Below are positions 1 to 7,700 of a stretch of 14,588 nt of DNA, piece by piece. A program made the position numbers and the translations under genes. Under the pieces are notes generated by a model. The model did not search any database, was not told the DNA's origin, and saw only the letters and a list, made by a program, of their open reading frames with translations. How positions within the stretch are numbered: position 1 is the first letter of the stretch; every line of letters begins with the position of its first letter. This DNA comes from Streptosporangiaceae bacterium. Lineage in GTDB: Bacteria; Actinomycetota; Actinomycetes; Streptosporangiales; Streptosporangiaceae. The DNA lies in NCBI GenBank assembly GCA_030041195.1, contig JASHOI010000128.1, positions 1 through 14,588 on the forward strand, given 5' to 3'.

Positions 1-141
1 GCGGCCGACGCGGCCGAGCGCTCGGCCGCCGGGGAGCGCGGGGCCGCCGGGGAGCGCGGGGCCGCCGGGGAGCGCGGGGCCGCCGGGGAGCGCGCGGCGC
101 CGGCCGGTCGCGAGCCCACCCCCCGCCGCGCGGCTGTCTAG
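1..141 (+). CDS. C-terminal end of an unidentified protein (5' truncated by window edge)
   Basis: Frame 1 is open from the first base to a TAG stop at 139-141, giving 46 visible residues. They are low complexity and rich in Ala, Gly, Glu and Arg: an Ala/Asp/Glu stretch, then four copies of the hexapeptide AAGERG (the last ends in RA), then a Pro/Arg-rich tail ending in RRAAV. The 18-bp repeat unit is a multiple of three, so copy number can change without shifting the frame, which favours real coding sequence. No domain is visible and I do not recognise the gene. Such charged, repetitive tails are common as disordered C-termini of actinobacterial proteins. The alternative is that the repeat is non-coding and the open frame is a by-product of GC content; the upstream sequence would decide. 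Confidence 0.5.
   Translation, partial: AADAAERSAAGERGAAGERGAAGERGAAGERAAPAGREPTPRRAAV
25..96 (+). repeat. Four tandem copies of an 18-bp GC-only-but-one-A unit
   Basis: The unit GCCGCCGGGGAGCGCGGG occurs at 25-42, 43-60 and 61-78 without change, and at 79-96 with one mismatch (final CGCGCG instead of CGCGGG). Read in frame it encodes AAGERG. The near identity of the copies indicates recent slippage or unequal exchange. Confidence 0.93.
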
Positions 142-195
142 AGCTTCGGCCAGCTCAGCCCGCTCTCAGGTCTCATGATCGGGTTAACGGGGTAA

Positions 196-220
196 CGCGT
201 CAGTCAATACGACTGACGCG
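196..220. terminator. Perfect 10-bp inverted repeat between convergent genes
   Basis: CGCGTCAGTC (196-205) and GACTGACGCG (211-220) are exact reverse complements around the 5-nt loop AATAC. Flanking bases (GGG.TA to the left, TA..CCC to the right) extend the stem imperfectly. It lies 55 bp after the stop of the left-edge gene and 26 bp after the stop of the minus-strand HD gene, where a bidirectional terminator is expected. There is no T-tract, which is usual for high-GC actinobacteria. Confidence 0.7.
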
Positions 221-245
221 ATAACCCAATCTGACAGATGACCCG

Positions 246-836
246 TTAGCCGGGGGCGAGCAGGCCGTCCCGTACCGCGCGCTCGACGAGATCCCTGGCG
301 TAGCGGCCGAGGGCGGGCGAGCCGTCCTCGATCAGCTGCACCTTGGCCAGCACCTGGTCGGCGGTGATGCCGTGCTCGGTCCAGGTGCCCCCGCCCGCGG
401 TGAAGTTCGCCAGCATGGGCTGCAGCCGGTCCAGCCCGCGCGCGAACCTGGCCTCCGGCGTGCGGCGCTCCTCGAACTCGTCCCACAGGCCGCGGAGCCC
501 GGCCGCCTGGTCCGGCGGGAGCAGCGCGAAGATCCGGTCGGCGGCGGCGCGCTCTGCCGCCTCCTGCCGGGCCTGCTGCGCCTCATCCGCGTAGACGAAC
601 AGGTCCCCGGCGTCGATCTCGACGAGGTCGTGCAGCAGCAGCATCGCGGTCACCCGGCCGATGTCGGTGCCCGGCGGGGCGTGCTCGCCCAGCGTGACCG
701 CCATCGCCGCCACGTGCCAGGAATGCTCGGCCGAGTTCTCCCGCCGCGCCGGGCCGGCCAGCATGGTCTGCCGCAGCACGCCCTTCAGCTTGCCGATCTC
801 GCCGGTGAACCGGATCTGCTGCTCGAGACGGTTCAT
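246..836 (-). CDS. HD-domain phosphohydrolase (YfbR/HDDC2-like, putative 5'-deoxynucleotidase)
   Basis: The 196-residue protein is essentially one HD domain. The metal-binding set can be placed: H38 in ENSAEHSWH, H69-D70 in LLLHDLVEIDAGD, and D136 in ARGLDRLQP. The length and spacing match the YfbR/HDDC2 group, whose characterised members dephosphorylate deoxynucleoside 5'-monophosphates in the cytosol. The actual substrate here is unknown. The start is the ATG at 836, with GGAG only one base upstream, so ribosome binding is weak and translation may depend on coupling. It begins 25 bp after the ATPase stop and is probably the last gene of the sugar-transport operon, although nothing in the sequence shows a functional link to sugar import. 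Family assignment is firm; substrate is not. Confidence 0.85.
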   Translation of the reverse strand: MNRLEQQIRFTGEIGKLKGVLRQTMLAGPARRENSAEHSWHVAAMAVTLGEHAPPGTDIGRVTAMLLLHDLVEIDAGDLFVYADEAQQARQEAAERAAADRIFALLPPDQAAGLRGLWDEFEERRTPEARFARGLDRLQPMLANFTAGGGTWTEHGITADQVLAKVQLIEDGSPALGRYARDLVERAVRDGLLAPG

Positions 837-861
837 GCTCCGAAGGCCAGGCGAGCGCGGG

Positions 862-1674
862 TCAGGCTGCGCCTTCGTGGCGCTCCTGCAGCGCCCTGCG
901 GTACTCGCTGACGACCATCTCGGTCAGCTCTTCGACCGACGTGTCGCGGGCCGCCTTGTCAAAGGTGATCTGGCCCTGCTGCAGCAGGTTGACCCGGTCG
1001 CAGACCTCGAACACCTGGCCGTAGTTGTGCGCGATGATGATCACCGAGACGTCGCCGCGGCGTTTGAGGTCGTTCACCAGGTCCAGGATCATCGCCGCCT
1101 CTTTTACGCCCATGGCGGCCAGCGGCTCGTCCAGCAGCAGGATCTTCGCGTTCTCGAACACCGCCCGCGCGACCGCGATCGCCTGCCGTTGCCCGCCGGA
1201 GAGCTGGGCCACGCTGGCATTGACCGACGGGATGTTCACTCCCATCTCTTCCAGGTGCTCCCTGGCGATGCGGCGCATCTCCCTGTTGTTGAGCAGCGGC
1301 CCGCGCACCCGTTCCCGGTTCAGGAACATGTTGTGGTACACGCTGAGCCCGGGAATCAGCGCGAGGTCCTGGTAGACGATGTCGATGCCGAGCGAACGGG
1401 CGTGCTCGACCGACTTGAGCACGACCTCCTGGCCGTTGACCAGGATCCGGCCGTGGTCGGGCGGCTGGAACCCGCAGATGATCTTCATCAGCGTGGACTT
1501 GCCCGCGCCGTTGTCTCCGATCAGGCCCAGAACCTCGCTGCGCGCCAGGCGCAGGTTCACGTCGCGGAGCGCGATCACCGCGCCGAACCGTTTGCTGATG
1601 TGCTCGACGCGCAGCACGTCGTCCGGTTCCGGGCCGCTCCCGAGCGCGTCCGTTCCGGGCTCCTGGACGGTCAT
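862..1674 (-). CDS. Sugar ABC transporter ATP-binding protein (single-domain, FrcA-type)
   Basis: A 270-residue ATPase that would energise monosaccharide import at the inner face of the membrane. All motifs are present: Walker A GDNGAGKST (53-61), Q-loop YQD (101-103), signature LSGGQ (158-162), Walker B ILLLDE (178-183), and H-loop His 216 in IIAHN. It carries one nucleotide-binding domain, like FrcA-type proteins and unlike the two-domain RbsA/XylG/MglA type, so a homodimer is expected. After Walker B it reads PLAAMGVKE where relatives usually have PTAALGV. The ATG overlaps the permease stop in an ATGA (1671-1674), so the two are translationally coupled. The sugar cannot be read from the ATPase. 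Confidence 0.93.
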   Translation of the reverse strand: MTVQEPGTDALGSGPEPDDVLRVEHISKRFGAVIALRDVNLRLARSEVLGLIGDNGAGKSTLMKIICGFQPPDHGRILVNGQEVVLKSVEHARSLGIDIVYQDLALIPGLSVYHNMFLNRERVRGPLLNNREMRRIAREHLEEMGVNIPSVNASVAQLSGGQRQAIAVARAVFENAKILLLDEPLAAMGVKEAAMILDLVNDLKRRGDVSVIIIAHNYGQVFEVCDRVNLLQQGQITFDKAARDTSVEELTEMVVSEYRRALQERHEGAA

Positions 1675-2726
1675 AACGCCCCTCCCGATCCTCGCAGCCG
1701 CGCGAGCTGCACGTTCGCGAACATGGCGACCAAGATCGCGGCGCCGAAGATGACCGGCAGGATGTTCGCGCTGATCCCAAGTATGTCAAAGCCGTCGATC
1801 AGGGTGGAGAGCATGAGCGCGCCCAGCGCGGCGCCGAGGATCGTGCCGGACCCGCCCAGCATCGCGGTCCCGCCGATGACCGCCGCGGTCACCGAGTAGA
1901 ACATCGGCGTGTAGCCACCGGCGGTCGGGTCGATGGAGTTGTCGTAGAACGCGACCTGCAGGCCGACGAGCGCGCCGAGCACTCCGGTGATCATGAAGTT
2001 GCCGTACACGATCCGGCCGACGTTGATGCCGGCCTCACGCGCGCCGAGCAGGTTGCCCCCGGAGGAGATCGTGTACAGACCCCACCGGGTCCGGGTGAGC
2101 ACCACGTGGAAGATCGCGATCAGGATCACCGCCCAGATGAACTGGGACCACGGGGAGGTGCCGATGTACTTGCCCACCGACATCATGCTCGCGGTGGGGG
2201 TCAGCGGCTCGGCGTGCGAGAAGCTGAGGGCCAGGCCGTTGAGCACGAAGCCGGTGCCGAGCGTGGTGATGAACGATGGCAGGCCGAGGGTGACGGTGAG
2301 GAACCCGTTCACCCACCCCGCGATGAGCCCGGTCAGCAGGCCCGCGATGACTCCCAGCCACGCGGGGAAGTGGTAGTACTCGATCGCGAAGAGCGTGATG
2401 AACGGCGCGAGCTGGTAGATAAAGCCGACGGACAAGTCGATCTGGCCGCAGATCAGCAGCAGCACCTCGCCGATCGCGATGATCGCGATCGCCGCAAAGA
2501 TCTCGGACAGCAGGTCGATCGCGTTGGCCCGGCTGACGAACGTCGAGAAGTGCGAGATCCCGAAGTAGAGCAGCATCGCGACCGTGACCACCAGGACGGT
2601 GGCCTCGCGCTGCCTGGCGAACGCGCCAAGACCGCGCGCCACGAGCCGCCCGGCGCCGTTACCGCCGCCACCTCCGCTGCCGGCACTCGGCTGGCCGATG
2701 ACCTTGCCCGGCGCTGTGTCGCTCAC
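1671..2726 (-). CDS. Sugar ABC transporter permease (RbsC/FrcC-type, BPD_transp_2)
   Basis: An integral membrane permease of 351 residues with about eight to ten hydrophobic segments after a cytoplasmic, Gly/Ser-rich N-terminus. Family marks are CGQIDLSVG (usually GGIDLSVG), GLPSFITTLGT, AGINVGRIVYG, and the C-terminal GGTAMLGGSGTILGAALGAL. It would form the channel for the sugar delivered by the upstream lipoprotein. I chose the GTG at 2726 because GGGAGGTGAC, with an eight-base match to the 16S rRNA 3' end, sits directly before it. An in-frame GTG at 2795 would add 23 Arg/Gly-rich residues without a convincing ribosome site. Its stop overlaps the ATPase start by four bases. Confidence 0.92.
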   Translation of the reverse strand: MSDTAPGKVIGQPSAGSGGGGGNGAGRLVARGLGAFARQREATVLVVTVAMLLYFGISHFSTFVSRANAIDLLSEIFAAIAIIAIGEVLLLICGQIDLSVGFIYQLAPFITLFAIEYYHFPAWLGVIAGLLTGLIAGWVNGFLTVTLGLPSFITTLGTGFVLNGLALSFSHAEPLTPTASMMSVGKYIGTSPWSQFIWAVILIAIFHVVLTRTRWGLYTISSGGNLLGAREAGINVGRIVYGNFMITGVLGALVGLQVAFYDNSIDPTAGGYTPMFYSVTAAVIGGTAMLGGSGTILGAALGALMLSTLIDGFDILGISANILPVIFGAAILVAMFANVQLARLRGSGGAL

Positions 2727-2817
2727 GTCACCTCCCGAACCTCGCGCTCGCCCGGACCGGAGGCGGGTGGCCGGCCTGTCGCCAGGCACGGTCACCCGCC
2801 GCCGACTTAGTCCTATT

Positions 2818-2837
2818 CAACCCCGGGGTTGCCCGGG
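2818..2837 (-). promoter_or_regulatory. GC hairpin between binding-protein and permease genes
   Basis: CCCGGG (2822-2827) and CCCGGG (2832-2837) can pair around GTTG. The overlapping CAACCCCGGGGTTG (2818-2831) is a perfect 14-bp palindrome offering an alternative stem. It lies 13 bp past the binding-protein stop, inside the 124-bp gap before the permease. Hairpins here commonly protect the upstream mRNA or partly terminate transcription, so that more binding protein than permease is made. No T-tract is present. Confidence 0.55.
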
Positions 2838-2850
2838 TATGGCGTCCGCG

Positions 2851-4011
2851 TCAGCTGCTGGTGGTCGCTATCGGAGCCGAGATTGCCCCGGACGGCCGCG
2901 GAACGTACGTCTGAGCCGACGTCGAGCCCTGGAACCTGCTGTCCTTGTAGTACGGAGCGATGTTGCTCTTGGTGATGAAGCTCAGGCCGGTGTCGGTGTC
3001 GGACGGGACGAGCGTCCCGCCGGAGATGTTGTACAGGTACAGGTACAGCGTGGGCAGGAACCCCTGCAGGTACGGGTCCTGGTAGATGGTGAAGTCGGTG
3101 GCGCCGGACTTGACGTTGCTCAGCGTCAGCGGCTCGGTGTCGAAGCCGCCGTTCGGCAGGCTGGTCAGGCCGGTCTCGGAGAGCGCCTGGCCGAGGAACG
3201 ACGTCGAGCCGCCGTCCACGGCGAACGCGCCCTTGACGCTCTTGTTGCCGAGCAGATAGGCCTTCATGTTCCCGAGCTCCACCGACGTGAGCGCGCCGGT
3301 CGCGATCTCGGAGACGGTGTAACCCGCCGGCGTGAGGATCGAGGCGGCGCCGTCGTAGCGCGGCTGGATGTTGGCCGTCCCGGGCGTCGCGATGAAGATG
3401 ACGACGTGACCGGGCGTGGGTACCAGCGACTGGATCTTGTGGCCGAGCTGCTCCCCGGACACGTACAGCGCCTGGCCGACGTAGGCCAGCCGGTTGGTGC
3501 CGATGTCCGGGACGCCCTTGGTGATGGTGCCGTCCGCGTTGTAGCTGAGCACCGGGATGCCGGCGCTCATCGCGTTCGCCACCGGCGTGGTGAACGAGGT
3601 GGAGTTGATCAGCGTGGTCGCGATGCCGGACGCCTTGGCCGCGGTCGCGGCGTTGATCGCTGCGACCATCTGCGAGGCGATCGAGTTGGTCGAGCCGGTC
3701 CACTTCGGCGTGGGCAGGTGCAGCAGCGCGGCCGCGTCGGCGAACCCGTACTGGGTGGGCACGAAGAAGCTGTTGGTCGTGACGTGGTTCACGAAGTAGA
3801 ACTGCCACGCCGGTGTGGACGGGAAGTTCCCGGCGGTGGCCTTTGCGGCCGCGGCCGTGGAACTGGACGAGCCGCACGCCGCCAGCAGCGCGGAGGCCGC
3901 CGCCGTCGCGCTGACCAGACCGGTGCCCTTGATGAGCTTCCGGCGCGTCGGCCCATCCTTCATGTTCAGTGTTTCGATCGCTTCATCGACCTTGGGGTCG
4001 ACTTTGTCCAT
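2851..4011 (-). CDS. Sugar ABC transporter substrate-binding lipoprotein (Peripla_BP_4 type)
   Basis: The 386-residue protein is an extracytoplasmic binding protein for a small sugar-like ligand. The N-terminus has a soluble stretch of about 20 residues, then TRRKLIKG (Arg 23-24), a hydrophobic Ala-rich segment and the lipobox LLAAC with Cys46. This reads as a Tat-exported lipoprotein anchored to the outer face of the membrane. The mature part has the type 1 periplasmic-binding fold pattern: AINAATAAKASGIATTLIN, AMSAGIPVLSYNAD, KGAFAVDGGSTSFLGQAL, and a closing DPYLQGFLPTLYLYLYN. The ATG at 4011 has GGAGG six bases upstream; the adjacent GTG at 4014 would be too close. It is the first gene of the operon, behind a leader of about 295 nt containing a LacI-type operator. 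The ligand is not determinable by eye; a hexose is inferred from the neighbouring glucanase. Confidence 0.92.
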   Translation of the reverse strand: MDKVDPKVDEAIETLNMKDGPTRRKLIKGTGLVSATAAASALLAACGSSSSTAAAAKATAGNFPSTPAWQFYFVNHVTTNSFFVPTQYGFADAAALLHLPTPKWTGSTNSIASQMVAAINAATAAKASGIATTLINSTSFTTPVANAMSAGIPVLSYNADGTITKGVPDIGTNRLAYVGQALYVSGEQLGHKIQSLVPTPGHVVIFIATPGTANIQPRYDGAASILTPAGYTVSEIATGALTSVELGNMKAYLLGNKSVKGAFAVDGGSTSFLGQALSETGLTSLPNGGFDTEPLTLSNVKSGATDFTIYQDPYLQGFLPTLYLYLYNISGGTLVPSDTDTGLSFITKSNIAPYYKDSRFQGSTSAQTYVPRPSGAISAPIATTSS

Positions 4012-4143
4012 CACGGGCCTCCATCATTTCCTTGCGGCGACGGGAGTACGCCGCCGTCGGGCGCCGGGCGGGCACCATGCTCCCCGGTCGCTATGCCTGC
4101 TCTCCAGTCCTGTATCCCTGGTTGAAAGGGCGTCCCGGCGGCC

Positions 4144-4199
4144 GTGGGCCAGCTGGCGACCTCGCCGATCCCCCGGATCGCGACCTCGCCCATGCCCAC
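4144..4199 (-). promoter_or_regulatory. Structured 5' leader element upstream of the binding-protein gene
   Basis: GTGGGC (4144-4149) pairs with GCCCAC (4194-4199). Inside lies a perfect 6-bp hairpin, CGATCC (4166-4171) and GGATCG (4175-4180), with a 3-nt loop that is GGG in the minus-strand RNA. An 11-bp direct repeat GCGACCTCGCC occurs at 4156-4166 and 4180-4190. If the promoter at 4313-4341 is used, this structure lies in the mRNA leader. It does not match a riboswitch class I recognise. Confidence 0.4.
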
Positions 4200-4266
4200 C
4201 TGGCTCCCAGTCTCAGGGCCGCTCGCGTGCCGAGCGGCGCGGGTTTGGTGGCCGATAGTTTCGGCC

Positions 4267-4284
4267 GATGTGAGCGCTAACATC
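4267..4284. promoter_or_regulatory. LacI-family operator on the ABC-operon side
   Basis: GATGTGAGCGCTAACATC is an 18-bp palindrome with a single mismatched pair (GTG against TAA beside the central AGCGCT). The central-CG palindrome is the hallmark of LacI/GalR operators. It lies 256 bp upstream of the binding-protein start and about 22-39 nt downstream of the transcription start predicted from the promoter at 4313-4341, where a bound repressor could block elongation. Confidence 0.75.
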
Positions 4285-4312
4285 ACGGATGCTATAGCCC
4301 TGACGAGGCCAT

Positions 4313-4341
4313 AAGCTAGAACACGTTGAGTTGCCCGTCAA
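4313..4341 (-). promoter_or_regulatory. Promoter of the sugar ABC operon (minus strand)
   Basis: On the minus strand TTGACG (4341-4336) is followed after 17 nt by TAGCTT (4318-4313). The -35 box has five of six consensus bases and the -10 box fits TANNNT. A second -10-like TATAGC lies slightly downstream (about 4298-4293). Transcription would start near 4306, just before the LacI-type operator. Confidence 0.5.
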
Positions 4342-4533
4342 TGATCAGCTCTCACCAGACGCACAAATGTGATCTACCCAGGCCCGACGGTCGGCAACGC
4401 CGCTGCGGAGCGCCAAAGTGCCTGAGCAGCACACCATCCGGCGCCCGGTTAATGCGGCTGCAGCGCCATGCGGTCTGCCTCGTGCCTGTGGCGAGATGTG
4501 CATAAGTGGACAGTGTGCACGCCTCGGGGACGG

Positions 4534-4561
4534 TTGAGCGAGACCCCGGATCATAAAGAAT
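4534..4561 (+). promoter_or_regulatory. Possible promoter of the GH15 gene (plus strand)
   Basis: TTGAGC (4534-4539) and AAGAAT (4556-4561) are separated by 16 nt, each with four of six consensus bases. Transcription would begin near 4568, which puts the second LacI-type core about 32-43 nt downstream, mirroring the arrangement on the other side. The assignment is weak on sequence alone. Confidence 0.3.
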
Positions 4562-4588
4562 GCATAACGCCGCCCGGAAGAAGCGGCA

Positions 4589-4625
4589 TCGGCTACGTAG
4601 TGAGCGCTAACCGGCACGTAGCCGA
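4589..4625. promoter_or_regulatory. LacI-family operator nested in a 10-bp inverted repeat, GH15 side
   Basis: GTGAGCGCTAAC at 4600-4611 is identical over 12 bases to the core at 4270-4281. It is enclosed by a perfect inverted repeat, TCGGCTACGT (4589-4598) and ACGTAGCCGA (4616-4625), whose centre is offset from the operator centre by 1.5 bp. An A-run follows. The hairpin is not a plus-strand terminator because it is followed by A, not T. Regulation of the GH15 gene by the same repressor as the ABC operon is inferred. Confidence 0.7.
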
Positions 4626-4750
4626 AAAAATTCATCAAAACTGCGCCGCGGGTCTCGTCACCGGCCCCGCCCCGGCGAGATCATTTCGTGGACGCGGGAC
4701 CAAGCGTCGGTGGCGGGCGTACGGCGCTGCCCGCCGTGAGGAGGCGCGCC

Positions 4751-7700
4751 ATGACCAGATCCGGGCGGAGGGTGCTGACGGCGGCGGTCACCGCGTTGCT
4801 CCCGGCGGCGGCGCTGCTGAGCTCCGCGTTAGCCGCCCCCGCCACCGGGGCGTCGCTGCCCGGCCTGCAGCAGGCCTTCGACAACGTGGGCATCACCGCG
4901 TCGTCCGACGCCACGGCCGGGAACTACGACGGGATCGGCGACTCGTTCTCCGCCTCCGGCCTGGCCGAGGACGCGCTCACGGGTGGCCAGTCGCTGCTGC
5001 ACGACGGCATGACGATCACCTGGCCCGACGTCGCGCCCGGCGACCCGGACAACGTGGTCGCCGACGGCCAGACCATCGCGCTGACCGGCACCGGCTCCGT
5101 GCTCGGCGTGGTCGGCGCCTCCGCGTACGGCAGCACCACCGGAACGTTCACCGTCGGCTACTCGGACGGCACCACCAGCACCGCCACGGTCACGCTCGCC
5201 GACTGGGTCGACACCAGCGCGGCGCCGGGCACCGACCTGCTGGCCACCACGGCGGGCTGGAACCCCGGCGGCACCACCCCCGTCAGCCTGTTCTACGCGC
5301 CGATCCCGCTGACCGCGGGCAAGCAGGTCACGTCCGTCACCCTGCCCGCGGTCGGCGCGGCCGTCGGCAAGAACGTCCCGTCGATGCACATCTTCAGCCT
5401 CACGATCGGCTCGCCGGCCGCCGAGGCCGCGGGCGCGCCCGGCGCGGCCTCCTACTACGACGAGGCACGCAAGGACTGCGTGGGCACCGCCGCCAGCACC
5501 GCCTCCAAGGTCTGGTACACGGTCGCCGACGGCACCCTGTCCGACGTCTACGCCCCGACGATCGACAACACCGACGTCAAGAGCCTGGACCCGATCGTGA
5601 CCGGGCCCGGCTTCACCGCGCTGCAGCCACGCGACATGACCTACACGGTCGCCTCGCTGGATTCCACGGGCATGGCCTGCCAGATCACCGCGCTGGACGC
5701 GGCACACGACTTCAAGCTGGTCACCGACTTCATCACCGACCCGTCCGCCGAGGCGGTGGTGCTCCGGATCAGCCTGGTGCCGCTGCCCGGCGCCGCGTCC
5801 GGCCTGTCCGTCTACCTGCGGTTCAACCCGCTGCTGAACGGGCACGGCGGCGGCGGCACCGACAACGCGGGCGGCGAGTCGGCGACGATCGTCTCCACCC
5901 CCCGCGGCCCGATCCCGCTGTCCTACTCGACCAACTCGTTCACCGAGGCCGTGAACCGCAGCTATGCCACGCCGATCTACGCGGCACTGGCCTCGGACGC
6001 CTCGTTCAAGGCGGTTGAAACGGGGTTCGAAGGGACCTCGAGCGACGGCCTCACCGAGCTTGACACGGCCGGAACGCTCAGCGCCGGGCCACCCGACGCC
6101 AGCGACGGCAATGTGGTGCAGACCGTCGAGCTGAACATGTCGGCGGGCTCGGCGACGGTGGCGCTCGGTTTCGGCGGCAACGAGCGCGACGCGGTCGGCA
6201 CCGCGCTGGCCGCTTCGGCCGCGCCGTTCGCCGGGACCTACGCCGCCTACCAGGCGGGCTGGCGGGCCTATGACGCGGGGCTGCTGCCGCCGGGCGGCGC
6301 CGGCGAACACGCGCCGGTGAGCGCGAAGGACACCGCCGCGTACTACCTGAGCGCGAACGTGCTCAAGGCCAGCGAGGACAAGACGTTCCTGGGCGCCACC
6401 GCGGCGTCGCTGGCCAGCCCGTGGGGGCAGGCGGTGCCGGCCGGGGAGACCGCGAGCGACGGGCTCGCGCCGTACTTCGGGTCCTACCGCGAGGTGTTCC
6501 CGCGTGACGCGTACGAGACGTTCACCGGGTTCCTCACCGACGGCGATCTGACCTCGGCCCGGCAGATCGTCTACTACATGTTCGATCACATGCAGCTGCC
6601 GAACGGGTCGTTCCCGCGCAACGGGCTGCTGAACGGCGAGGCCGCGCCGGACACCGGCGGGCTGCAGCTCGACGAGACCGCCGACCCGATCCTGGAGGCG
6701 TGGCAGGCGGGCCTGGCGGGCGATCGCTCGCTGTACCTGAACCACATCAGGCCGGCCGCCGACTTCCTGGCCGCGAACGGGCCCGCCGACGGGGTGGAGC
6801 GCTGGGAGGAGCAGACCGGGTTCTCGCCGTCGACCATGGCCGACGAGGTGGCCGGCCTGGTGGCCGCGGCCGCGATCGCGAAGGTGCAGGGGGACACCGC
6901 GTCGGAGCGGCTGTTCCTGGCCACCGCGGACAACTTCCGGCGGCTGATCCTGACCACGACCGTCACCGACAACGGGCCGCTGTCGTCGCAGCCGTACTTC
7001 ATCCGGGTGGACAAGACCGGTGACCCGGACCAGGCGTACGACTACGCGCTCGGCAACGGCGACCCGGCCAGCTACGACCAGCGCGCGGTCGTGGACCAGG
7101 GCTTCCTCGAGCTGGTCCGGCTCGGCGAGCTGTCGGCCAGCTCGCCGCTGGTCACGAACTCGCTGGCGGTGACCGGGTCGGCGCTCGCCGCGCCGACCCC
7201 GTCCGGGACCGGGATCATGCGCTACAACGGCGACGGCTACGGCGACTGCGAGGTCTCGGTGTTCGAGGACTGCCAGGTCAACGGGCAGCCGTGGGCCACG
7301 ACCGACGAGGGTACCGGGCACCCGTGGCCGGTGCTGTCCGGGGAGAACGGGGAGTACCAGATCCTGGCCGGCGATTCATCGGCGCTCGACGCGGACCTGT
7401 CGTTCATGCTGAACTCCTCCTCCGGCGTCGGGCTGGTCCCCGAGCAGGTGTGGAACTACCCGAACGTGCCGGCCTCGCCGTACGGTTCCGACCCGGCGAC
7501 CGCGTCGATCGGGTTCACCGACGGGCAGGCCGACGGCTCGGCGGCCCCGCTGACCTGGGCCCAGGCCCAGCTGCTGCGGCTGATCTCGGACATGGCGGCC
7601 GGGAAGCTGCTCGAGCAGCCGTCGATCGTGGCCGCGCGGTACCTGAGCAGCCCGCCCGGCACCGCGCCGCTGACCGTGACCGCGCCGCTGTCGGTCTCCG

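Larger units (their letters stand above)
4012..4750. other. Divergent control region between the ABC operon and the GH15 gene
   Basis: This is a 739-bp non-coding stretch. It contains, from left to right, the ribosome site of the binding-protein gene (4018-4022), a nested hairpin with 11-bp direct repeats (4144-4199), an 18-bp LacI-type palindrome (4267-4284), a minus-strand promoter (4313-4341), a less structured stretch (4342-4530), a weak plus-strand promoter (4534-4561), a second LacI-type core inside a larger inverted repeat (4589-4625), an AT-rich patch (4624-4645) and the ribosome site AGGAGG (4739-4744). Short open frames here have no recognisable protein features and I treat them as chance. 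Confidence 0.7.

Noticed and set aside
25..96. Tandem repeats considered as a CRISPR array or plasmid iterons
   Set aside because: There are no spacers between the units, they are 18 bp head to tail, in frame and GC-only apart from one base, as expected for a coding minisatellite.
2795..2797. Earlier GTG start for the permease
   Set aside because: No ribosome site, and the added residues are Arg/Gly-rich; the GTG at 2726 has an almost perfect Shine-Dalgarno sequence directly upstream.
2584..4125. Long plus-strand frame opposite the permease and binding-protein genes
   Set aside because: Arg/Gly/Val-rich shadow with no features; the minus-strand proteins have full family motifs.
4270..4281. 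CRP-type site (TGTGA-N6-TCACA) at the first operator
   Set aside because: The second half is TAACATC rather than TCACA at the right spacing, and the palindrome is centred on AGCGCT as in LacI-family sites.
4011..4286. Minus-strand frame of 91 codons ending at the binding-protein start
   Set aside because: No ribosome site or protein features, and it overlaps the operator and the structured leader. A leader peptide is not excluded but unsupported.
4589..4632. Stem followed by a six-A run read as an intrinsic terminator
   Set aside because: On the plus strand the run is A, not T. On the minus strand the T-run lies before the stem, not after it.
4829..7321. Open minus-strand frame of 830 codons opposite the GH15 gene
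   Set aside because: The translation is Arg/Gly/Val-rich without domain features. Long antisense frames arise from strong third-position GC bias, and the plus strand has a complete signal peptide and catalytic motifs.
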